This document shows, in pieces, positions 5,976-11,487 of a DNA stretch of 11,487 nt. The first letter of the stretch is position 1, and each line of letters starts with the position of its first letter. This DNA comes from Bacteroidales bacterium (lineage in GTDB: Bacteria > Bacteroidota > Bacteroidia > Bacteroidales > UBA4181). Both the position numbers and the translations under genes were made by a program. The stretch spans positions 1 to 11,487 of the forward strand of contig JAIRLS010000355.1 of the NCBI GenBank assembly GCA_031259205.1, read 5' to 3'. Below the pieces are notes generated by a model. It ran no database searches and was not told the DNA's origin. It worked only from the letters and a program-made list of their open reading frames with translations.

Positions 5976-7403
5976 ATGTTACATCAGCGTCTTCAGCAAA
6001 AACTGATACAAAAATTATCTCCTCAACAGATACAAATGATAAAACTGTTGGAGATTCCTACCATGCAGTTGGAGGAACGCATTAAGGAGGAACTGATCGA
6101 AAACCCCGCACTGGAAGAAGGGCGGGAATCTGCCGAAGAAGGAGACGACAATCTGCCGCAATCCGAAGAAAACGAAAAAGATGTGTCCATTGACGAATAC
6201 CTGCGCGACGAAACCCCGTCGTACAAGCTTAGCGCAAAAAATTACAGTCAGGATACACAAAAAACGGAGATCCCTTTTTCCGCAGGCACAAGTTTCCACG
6301 ATCACCTGGTATCGCAACTCGGATTGAGGAACATCACCGTACGCGAAAAGGCTTTGGCGGAATATCTCATCGGAAATATCGACGACGACGGCTATCTGCG
6401 CAGATCACTGGATTCGGTTGCAGACGATATGGCCTTTTCTCTCGGTGTGGAAACCACCAACAGCGAACTGGAATCGGCATTGAAAATCATTCAGGAATTT
6501 GAACCTTCCGGCGTCGGAGCGAAAAACCTGCGAGAATGTCTGATGATTCAACTCAATCAAAAAACAGAAACACCCGAAATCGAACAGGCAAAAAAAATAC
6601 TGACGCTGTTTTTCGACGAATTTACCAAAAAACATTACGACAAAATCATGAGCCGGTTGAGCCTTTCGGAAGAAGAATTGAAAAACGCCATTGGAGAAAT
6701 TCTCAAACTCAATCCCAAACCGGGCGGATCCTTCCAGTCCGACAAAGTAGCCGAACACATCTTCCCCGACTTCATCCTCGAAGATAAGGAAGGCGTCCTG
6801 AATCTGACGCTCAACTCACGCAATGTCCCCGAATTGAAAGTGAGCCGCATGTACACCGATATGCTCAACACTTACGCCAGAAACAAAAAAAAACGAAACA
6901 ACCGCGAAGCCATCACTTTCGTAAAACAGAAATTAGAGTCCGCACGATGGTTCATTGACGCTATCAAACAACGCCAGACCACACTGATGCAAACCATGGA
7001 AGCCATTATCAGCCTGCAAAAAGATTATTTCCTGAGCGGCGGCGACGAGGCTTTGCTGACCCCCATGATCCTGAAAGACGTAGCAGATATAACCGCTCTG
7101 GACATCTCAACGGTGTCGCGGGTGGCCAACAGCAAATACGTACAAACGCCTTTCGGTATCTTCCCGTTGAAATTCTTTTTCTCCGAAGGGATGCAAACAG
7201 AATCGGGCGAAGAAGTATCAACACGGGAAATCAAAAAGATTTTGCAGGACAACGTAAACATCGAATCAAAACGCAAACCGCTCACCGACGACGAACTGGC
7301 AGCCATCCTGCAAGAAAAAGGCTATCAGATTGCCCGCCGAACGGTGGCCAAATATCGCGAACAATTGAATATTCCCGTCGCACGGTTGCGAAAGGAATTA
7401 TGA
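5976..7403 (+). CDS. rpoN: RNA polymerase sigma-54 factor
   Basis: Alternative sigma factor that directs RNA polymerase to -24/-12 promoters and needs an AAA+ enhancer-binding activator to open them. All regions are seen in order over 475 residues: Gln/Leu-rich region I (1-50, LSPQQIQMIKLLEIPTMQLE), an acidic region II linker (50-80), the core-binding domain (about 105-300, with GNIDDDGYL at 133-141), the helix-turn-helix part (373-403, TALDISTVSRVANSKYVQTP), and the C-terminal RpoN box ARRTVAKYRE (453-462) that reads the -24 element. Nothing is missing, so it should be active. Start is the ATG at 5976, where region I begins. It lies 21 bases after asnS and four before the rRNA methyltransferase gene; no activator or modulation gene is nearby. 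Confidence 0.97.
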   Translation: MLHQRLQQKLIQKLSPQQIQMIKLLEIPTMQLEERIKEELIENPALEEGRESAEEGDDNLPQSEENEKDVSIDEYLRDETPSYKLSAKNYSQDTQKTEIPFSAGTSFHDHLVSQLGLRNITVREKALAEYLIGNIDDDGYLRRSLDSVADDMAFSLGVETTNSELESALKIIQEFEPSGVGAKNLRECLMIQLNQKTETPEIEQAKKILTLFFDEFTKKHYDKIMSRLSLSEEELKNAIGEILKLNPKPGGSFQSDKVAEHIFPDFILEDKEGVLNLTLNSRNVPELKVSRMYTDMLNTYARNKKKRNNREAITFVKQKLESARWFIDAIKQRQTTLMQTMEAIISLQKDYFLSGGDEALLTPMILKDVADITALDISTVSRVANSKYVQTPFGIFPLKFFFSEGMQTESGEEVSTREIKKILQDNVNIESKRKPLTDDELAAILQEKGYQIARRTVAKYREQLNIPVARLRKEL

Positions 7404-7407
7404 CCGG

Positions 7408-8844
7408 ATGAAAAAAAACAAACCGCGACAGGTAATTGAAAACGTGCCGGTTGTCGATATTGCCGACGACGGAAAGGCCGTAGGAAAGTCCGGCGATGAG
7501 GTGATATTCCTTTCACACGCTGTGCCGGGAGACGTCGTCGATGTACAAATCATCAGAAGGCGAAAAAAATACGCGGAAGGGCAGGTGATCCGGTTTGAAA
7601 AATATTCCGAATGGCGTGTAACTCCCCTCTGTCGCGAGTTTCCCTTGTGCGGAGGATGCAAATGGCAGGATCTTTCCTACGAACGACAACTGTTCTACAA
7701 ACAGAAAAACGTGTCGGATTGCCTGACCCGCATCGGAAAACTGGAAATACCCGCAATACGTCCCATCATACCTGCCGATGCTACATTTTATTACCGCAAC
7801 AAACTTGAATTCAGTTTCTCCTGCAACCGGTGGCTGACCGATGAAGAAATAAAGTCGGGCTGCGAGGCAAGCAATCGCCATGCCCTCGGTTTTCACCTGC
7901 CGTCGAAATTCGATAAAGTGTTGGACATCCGGCAATGTTTCCTGCAAGCCGACCCGTCGAATGACATCCGGTCGGCGATCAGGGAATTTTCTGCCAAAGA
8001 AGGGATGCCGTATTTCAATTTAAGAGCGTGCGAAGGTTTTCTCCGCACGCTGGTAATTCGTACTTCTTCTTCCGGCGAAGTGATGGTCATCGTCACTTTT
8101 TACCGTGACGATACCGCTTTGCGCAAAAAATTACTGGATTTCATCCGGACAAGTTTTGCCGGCATCACTTCACTGATGTACGTCATCAATCCCAAGCCGA
8201 ACGATAGCATCGCCGATCTGGAAGTGCGCCTGTATCATGGAAGGGAATTTATCACGGAAGAAATGGAAGGATTGAAATTCAGGATCGGCCCGAAGTCTTT
8301 CTTCCAAACCAATTCGCAACAAGCCGGACGGCTGTACCGGGAAGTCCGCGAACTGTCAGGATTAACAGGCACGGAAACGGTGTACGACCTTTATACCGGT
8401 ACGGGAACGATTGCCAATTTTCTGGCGGCACAGGCCGGAAAAGTCATTGGAGTGGAATGTGTCCCGGAAGCTATTGAAGACGCAAAACAGAACGCTGCCC
8501 TCAACGGCATCGGCAACGCTTTCTTTTTGGCCGGAGATACGAAAGACGTCTTTAATCCCGACTTTATCAGGCAGCACGGAAATCCCGATACGGTGATCCT
8601 CGACCCGCCACGCGCCGGAGTCCATTCAAAAGTAATTGACGCTTTGCTGTTTGCCCAACCGCAACGCATAGTTTATGTTAGCTGTAACCCCGCTTCGCAG
8701 GCAAGAGACCTGTCGTTTTTGCAGGAAGCTTATGACGTCAGGGCAGTACAGCCCGTTGACATGTTTCCGCACACCCACCATGTAGAAAATATTGTGATGA
8801 TGGAAAAACGGAAAACGGAAAAATCTTTTATTGAGGCGCTATGA
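7408..8844 (+). CDS. rlmD: 23S rRNA (uracil-C5)-methyltransferase, RlmD/RumA type
   Basis: SAM-dependent enzyme expected to methylate C5 of a uridine in 23S rRNA (U1939 in E. coli numbering for RlmD; paralogues act at U747, so the exact site is uncertain). The 478 residues start with a TRAM domain (about 8-62). The iron-sulfur ligands are Cys75, Cys81, Cys84 (CREFPLCGGC) and Cys177. The catalytic domain shows FFQTNSQQA (298-306), the SAM-binding loop YDLYTGTGTIANF (326-338), DPPRAG (399-404), the nucleophile Cys426 in VSCNPAS and the general base Glu460 in HHVENIV. All key residues are present. The ATG at 7408 lies four bases after the rpoN stop with AAAGGAA upstream, so the two are almost certainly co-transcribed. 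Confidence 0.93.
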   Translation: MKKNKPRQVIENVPVVDIADDGKAVGKSGDEVIFLSHAVPGDVVDVQIIRRRKKYAEGQVIRFEKYSEWRVTPLCREFPLCGGCKWQDLSYERQLFYKQKNVSDCLTRIGKLEIPAIRPIIPADATFYYRNKLEFSFSCNRWLTDEEIKSGCEASNRHALGFHLPSKFDKVLDIRQCFLQADPSNDIRSAIREFSAKEGMPYFNLRACEGFLRTLVIRTSSSGEVMVIVTFYRDDTALRKKLLDFIRTSFAGITSLMYVINPKPNDSIADLEVRLYHGREFITEEMEGLKFRIGPKSFFQTNSQQAGRLYREVRELSGLTGTETVYDLYTGTGTIANFLAAQAGKVIGVECVPEAIEDAKQNAALNGIGNAFFLAGDTKDVFNPDFIRQHGNPDTVILDPPRAGVHSKVIDALLFAQPQRIVYVSCNPASQARDLSFLQEAYDVRAVQPVDMFPHTHHVENIVMMEKRKTEKSFIEAL

Positions 8845-8952
8845 AAGCGGAGCAAGAGCATCCCTGCGGGTAAGGTGTGCAAACCCCATGATAAATATCC
8901 TCAAAAAAAGTTGTCCCTTTCCTTTGTAAAAACTTTTTTTCATTTTATGCGC
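8845..8952. other. Gap after rlmD with AT-only inverted repeat
   Basis: No gene is visible. GGGT (8868-8871) and ACCC (8883-8886) can pair around an 11-base loop, and CCC-TGC-GGG (8862-8870) offers an alternative small hairpin that shares the GGG. Further on, AAAAAAAGTT (8903-8912) and AACTTTTTTT (8931-8940) form perfect 10-bp arms around 18 bases; the AT-only stem with a T-run could end the rlmD transcript, though it is weak for that. Confidence 0.4.
8903..8940 (+). terminator. Possible weak terminator of the asnS-rpoN-rlmD operon
   Basis: Perfect 10-bp inverted repeat, 59 bases after the rlmD stop, whose 3' arm ends in seven T. The stem holds only two G-C-type pairs at its inner end and the loop is long (18 bases), so it falls short of a classical intrinsic terminator. 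Confidence 0.3.
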
Positions 8953-8983
8953 TTGGAAAACTCACGTTTTTTATGTAGTTTTG
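8952..8983 (+). promoter_or_regulatory. Promoter for frdB
   Basis: TAGTTTTG (8976-8983) fits TAnnTTTG, with CTTG at 8952-8955 twenty bases upstream as a partial -33 box. Transcription would start near 8990, giving an unusually long leader of about 80 bases before the ATG at 9072. The leader holds two GGCAC repeats (9022-9026 and 9044-9048) but no hairpin worth naming. Confidence 0.55.
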
Positions 8984-9071
8984 TGCCGGATTTAAATGGG
9001 ATTTTATTTGGAATACTTTAAGGCACAAAACCATCGGTGGCAGGCACTAAATATGTAAAATAAATAAACGT

Positions 9072-9827
9072 ATGGAAAAGAAAGGATTAAACCTCACATT
9101 AAAGATATGGCGTCAGGAGAATGCCAAAACAAAAGGCGGGTTCAAAACCTACAAAATAGCAAATATTTCGCCCGAGTGCTCCTTTTTGGAGATGCTTGAT
9201 CAATTGAACGAACAGTTGGTGGACAAAATCGAAAAGCCCGTATGTTTCGACCATGACTGTCGCGAAGGCATTTGCGGGATGTGTAGCCTGTTCATCAACG
9301 GGCGTCCTCACGGGAACGACAGCGGCATCACCACCTGTCAGTTGCACATGCGTCGTTTCAAGGACGGCGACACCATTTGGATCGAGCCGTGGCGTTCGGC
9401 GGCTTTCCCTGTAGTGAAGGATTTGGTGGTAGATCGTAGCGCTTTCGACGAAATCATTCAGGCAGGCGGTTATATTTCCGTAAACACGGGCGGCGTACCC
9501 GACGGCAACGCTATCCCTGTCCGCAAGAAAAACGCCGACCTTGCCATGGACGCTGCCGCATGTATCGGTTGCGGAGCATGTGTAGCCACCTGCAAAAACG
9601 CATCTGCCATGCTGTTTGTGTCGGCCAAGGTGTCGCAGTTCGCATTGCTGCCGCAAGGCAAAGTGGAAGCCGGAGAACGGGTGTCCCAAATGGTGGCGCG
9701 TATGGACGAACTCGGATTCGGCAACTGCACCAACACCGGAGCCTGCGAAGCCGAATGTCCGAAAGAAATCAAAATATCAAACATCGCACGGCTGAACAGG
9801 GAATACGTCTGTTCGCAGTTTTCGTAA
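9072..9827 (+). CDS. frdB: Fumarate reductase/succinate dehydrogenase iron-sulfur subunit
   Basis: Electron-transfer subunit that carries electrons between the FAD subunit and the membrane cytochrome b of complex II, on the cytoplasmic face. In anaerobic Bacteroidales this enzyme reduces fumarate to succinate. The 251 residues carry every ligand: [2Fe-2S] Cys63, Cys68, Cys71, Cys89 (CREGICGMC, then TTC); [4Fe-4S] Cys164, Cys167, Cys170, Cys229; [3Fe-4S] Cys174, Cys219, Cys225 (CIGCGACVATC and CTNTGACEAEC). The length and the CREGICGMC form match the Bacteroidota/Wolinella-like type with diheme cytochrome b. What is odd is the context: frdC and frdA, usually directly upstream in one operon, are absent, and rlmD plus a promoter lie there instead. 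It converges on hemW with a 13-base gap. Confidence 0.95.
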   Translation: MEKKGLNLTLKIWRQENAKTKGGFKTYKIANISPECSFLEMLDQLNEQLVDKIEKPVCFDHDCREGICGMCSLFINGRPHGNDSGITTCQLHMRRFKDGDTIWIEPWRSAAFPVVKDLVVDRSAFDEIIQAGGYISVNTGGVPDGNAIPVRKKNADLAMDAAACIGCGACVATCKNASAMLFVSAKVSQFALLPQGKVEAGERVSQMVARMDELGFGNCTNTGACEAECPKEIKISNIARLNREYVCSQFS

Positions 9828-9834
9828 ACTTTTT
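9817..9834 (+). terminator. Possible small terminator at the frdB stop
   Basis: AGTTT (9817-9821) and AAACT (9826-9830) pair around TCGT and are followed by more T (9831-9834). The hairpin overlaps the stop codon and is short and AT-rich, so it is a weak candidate; nothing better lies in the 13 bases before the hemW stop. Confidence 0.25.
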
Positions 9835-9840
9835 CCTTAT

Positions 9841-10971
9841 TCAGACGACAAACAGGTCGGACGCAATACGGTCGGCTATTAATTTCCCTTTGTGCGAAAG
9901 CGTATACACGGCAGTTTGTTCGTTCATGTATCCTTGCCGAAGATATGGAGCGGCTTTTCGCACAAAATATTCGGCAAAAGTTTTCCCGAATTTCTTGTGC
10001 ACAACAGCGGCGTCTGTTCCCCACATCGTGCGTAGCGAAGTTAGCACATAGTCGTTATAACTTTCCGAAACAGTCAGGATTTCCCGTTCGTACCATTTTT
10101 CGTGTCCGTGCAGCAATTGTTCAATGTATTGCGCATTATGGCTTACGTTCCACTGCCGCGATGTTCCATCGTAGGAATGAGCGGACGGCCCAATGCCGAT
10201 GTAGGGAATCTGCCGCCAATAGGCGGTATTATGGCGTGAATAAAGTCCGGGACGTGCAAAATTTGATATTTCATAATGTTCGTATCCTGCTTTTTCGCAT
10301 ATATTCGATAAAAGATCAAACTGGGCTACGCTTTCCCTTTCCGGCACGGAGAAATCTTCCCCTCTGTTTTTCCGTTTTCCGAAAACCGTACGCGATTCAA
10401 TCGTCAGATGATAAGTAGACAAATGCGGAACATCCAGAGATAATGCCGTTTTCAGATGCCGTTCCCACTGCGAAACGGACATGGCAGGGATACCATAAAT
10501 CAGGTCGATATTGATATTGTCAAAACCATTGTCCTGTGCCTTTTTTACCGCACGGATGGCTTCCTGTGCGGTATGCCGGCGATTCATCCAGCGAAGGCAG
10601 TTGTCATCAAAGGATTGTATGCCGATGCTCAACCGGTTGAAGCCCAAACCGCGCAATCCCGAAAGATATTCTCCGGTCAGGTCGTCGGGATTGGCTTCCA
10701 GGGTGACTTCCGCACCGGACGACAGCGAATAGCGCCGGTGGAAAGTATCCAGCAACGCCGAAAGGTCGGCAATAGAAAGCGCCGACGGCGTCCCCCCGCC
10801 AAAATACAGCGTGTGCACAACCGGCGAAGAAAGATAGTCTTTCCTTAATCCCATTTCCTTCCGCATGGCCATGAGCATCTCCGGCTTGTCCTTCAGCGCT
10901 GCCCGGAAATGAAAATCGCAATAATAGCAAACCTGCCTGCAATAGGGGACATGAACGTAAAAACCTGCCAT
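9841..10971 (-). CDS. hemW: HemW, radical SAM haem chaperone
   Basis: Radical SAM protein of 376 residues. The [4Fe-4S]/SAM motif is Cys11, Cys15, Cys18 in CRQVCYYCDF, at the expected place near the N-terminus, followed by GGGTP (58-62) for SAM binding and EANPDD (92-97). HNTAYW (247-252) is the HNxxYW signature linked to haem binding in HemW. The Cys motif ends CDF, without the fourth Cys of coproporphyrinogen III dehydrogenase HemN (CxxxCxxCxC), so the older label oxygen-independent coproporphyrinogen oxidase is probably wrong. Known members insert haem into respiratory proteins. The ATG at 10971 puts the Cys motif at the standard distance; AAGGA directly abuts it and cannot act as a normal Shine-Dalgarno. 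It converges on frdB, and a function next to anaerobic respiration fits. Confidence 0.94.
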   Translation of the reverse strand: MAGFYVHVPYCRQVCYYCDFHFRAALKDKPEMLMAMRKEMGLRKDYLSSPVVHTLYFGGGTPSALSIADLSALLDTFHRRYSLSSGAEVTLEANPDDLTGEYLSGLRGLGFNRLSIGIQSFDDNCLRWMNRRHTAQEAIRAVKKAQDNGFDNINIDLIYGIPAMSVSQWERHLKTALSLDVPHLSTYHLTIESRTVFGKRKNRGEDFSVPERESVAQFDLLSNICEKAGYEHYEISNFARPGLYSRHNTAYWRQIPYIGIGPSAHSYDGTSRQWNVSHNAQYIEQLLHGHEKWYEREILTVSESYNDYVLTSLRTMWGTDAAVVHKKFGKTFAEYFVRKAAPYLRQGYMNEQTAVYTLSHKGKLIADRIASDLFVV

Positions 10972-11029
10972 TCCTTAGTAATATGACCGAAAATAAAATC
11001 ATCTGCGGCATTGATCCGCATTTTTATTG

Positions 11030-11037
11030 CAAAAATA
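11030..11037 (-). promoter_or_regulatory. Putative -7 box for hemW
   Basis: On the minus strand TATTTTTG (complement of 11030-11037) fits TAnnTTTG. No good -33 box stands at 19 bases (a CAAA at 11062-11065 is 24 away). The leader of about 50 bases contains a small hairpin, TGCGG/CCGCA with a 7-base loop (11004-11020). Confidence 0.45.
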
Positions 11038-11144
11038 GTATTTTTTGTTTTTCGTACACGACAAAATAGCGATATGCCGCCGGAATTTCTACTTTTCAGA
11101 AAACGGGGAGAAACGAAGGGCGCATTTCAAATGGTCGCACCGAC

Positions 11145-11229
11145 ATTGCGAACTGTGAGGAACGAAGCAGGGAGCCATTCGGAATAAAATGGCAGTCCAC
11201 CGGATGGCTTCCCGCTTTGCCCTCGCAAT
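11145..11229. repeat. Imperfect inverted repeat of the ATTGCGA...TCGCAAT kind
   Basis: Outer arms ATTGCGA (11145-11151) and TCGCAAT (11223-11229) are perfect. Inner arms GGGAGCCAT (11170-11178) and ATGGCTTCCC (11204-11213) pair with one bulged base, and GAAGC (11165-11169 region) faces GCTTT across. The whole 85-base unit would fold into one long broken hairpin. I remember sequences such as CATTGCGAGGAACGAAG...CTTCGCTCGCAATGACG as multi-copy intergenic repeats in many bacterial genomes; this copy looks decayed. Confidence 0.65.
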
Positions 11230-11297
11230 AACGGCTGCGACAGACCGGGTTTACGACAGTTTGAAATGTACCTGAATCGAATCATTCATAAATTTAT

Positions 11298-11305
11298 TAT
11301 TTTTG
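11298..11305 (+). promoter_or_regulatory. Putative -7 box for the last gene
   Basis: TATTTTTG (11298-11305) matches TAnnTTTG; no TTTG stands 19 bases upstream. Transcription would start near 11312 and leave a leader of about 19 bases before the ATG at 11331. Confidence 0.45.
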
Positions 11306-11330
11306 CATTTTTAAAAGATCATTTGTAAAG

Positions 11331-11487
11331 ATGAAATGCCGGATTCTGTTTTTTCTGTATAACTTTTTATATTGGATATTGTTTTTTGCGGTTATCCGGT
11401 TGATGTTCATGTGCTATAACCACTCTTTGTCCTTTTCGATGAGTTTCGGCGAATGGGGTAATGTGCTGCTCTATGGTACATGGATGG
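11331..11487 (+). CDS. N-terminus of a membrane protein, possibly LTA-synthase-like sulfatase (cut by window edge)
   Basis: Only the first 52 codons are in the window. Residues 5-27 are a strongly hydrophobic, aromatic-rich helix (ILFFLYNFLYWILFFAVIRL), followed by YNHSLSFSMSFGEW and the start of a second hydrophobic stretch (NVLLYGTWM). This order, one helix, then a short loop with YNHSLS and SFGE, then another helix, is how the LTA-synthase-like sulfatase proteins of Bacteroidota begin as I remember them; those carry about five helices and an extracytoplasmic alkaline-phosphatase-fold domain. The catalytic part lies outside the window, so only a membrane protein is certain. The ATG at 11331 is chosen because a promoter-like box lies 25 bases upstream. 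Confidence 0.6.
   Translation, partial: MKCRILFFLYNFLYWILFFAVIRLMFMCYNHSLSFSMSFGEWGNVLLYGTWM

Larger units (their letters stand above)
10972..11330. other. Intergenic stretch between hemW and the last gene
   Basis: About 359 bases without a gene, between two divergent genes. It holds the hemW promoter at its left end, a degenerate dispersed inverted repeat (11145-11229) in the middle and the promoter of the last gene at its right end. GC content is visibly higher in the repeat than in the AT-rich flanks. Confidence 0.6.

Noticed and set aside
9099..9689. 196-codon open frame on the minus strand opposite frdB
   Set aside because: It is the antisense of the well-supported iron-sulfur subunit and shows no recognisable protein features.
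1..11487. tRNA or rRNA genes, insertion sequences, defence or secretion clusters
   Set aside because: I looked for tRNA-like cloverleaf patterns, transposase or integrase motifs, and nuclease, helicase or toxin genes and saw none; the recognisable genes are housekeeping.

Overview
The window looks like a chromosomal segment of a Gram-negative member of the Bacteroidota, most likely order Bacteroidales. The main reasons are five or more promoter-like sequences of the Bacteroidota type (a -7 box TAnnTTTG, once with a perfect TTTG-N19 spacing), the rarity of Shine-Dalgarno sequences, a small glycine-rich RRM protein of the kind common in this phylum, and the overall flavour of the AsnS, RpoN and FrdB proteins. 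The placement below phylum is an inference from memory of these families, not a search result.

Layout. Positions 1-374 hold no convincing gene; about 200 bases of it is a chain of short perfect hairpins with three-base loops plus a near-perfect 31-bp direct repeat. A 580-codon gene of unknown function (375-2117) follows, with a possible transglutaminase-like Cys/His/Asp core. After a gene-free stretch of about 380 bases comes a 12-helix MFS transporter (2499-3896) resembling the MFSD1 branch. It shares a bidirectional hairpin terminator with the convergent gene for a small RRM RNA-binding protein (3951-4286, minus), which seems to have a long AT-rich leader.

From 4557 to 8844 three plus-strand genes lie close together and probably form one operon: asnS (asparaginyl-tRNA synthetase), rpoN (sigma-54) and an RlmD/RumA-type 23S rRNA uracil-C5 methyltransferase. 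An iron-sulfur subunit of fumarate reductase/succinate dehydrogenase (9072-9827) then stands alone behind its own promoter, without the flavoprotein and cytochrome b genes that normally sit next to it. hemW (9841-10971, minus) converges on it. A 359-base intergenic stretch with a degenerate dispersed inverted repeat separates hemW from the start of a membrane protein (11331 onward, cut by the window edge) that resembles the N-terminus of LTA-synthase-like sulfatases.

Most of the window is housekeeping: translation (AsnS, RlmD), transcription (RpoN), RNA binding, haem trafficking (HemW) and anaerobic respiration (FrdB). I see no defence, secretion or mobile-element system. The points most worth a second look are the hairpin chain at the left edge, the uncharacterised 580-aa protein, the solitary frdB, the leader of the RRM gene and the dispersed repeat near the right edge.
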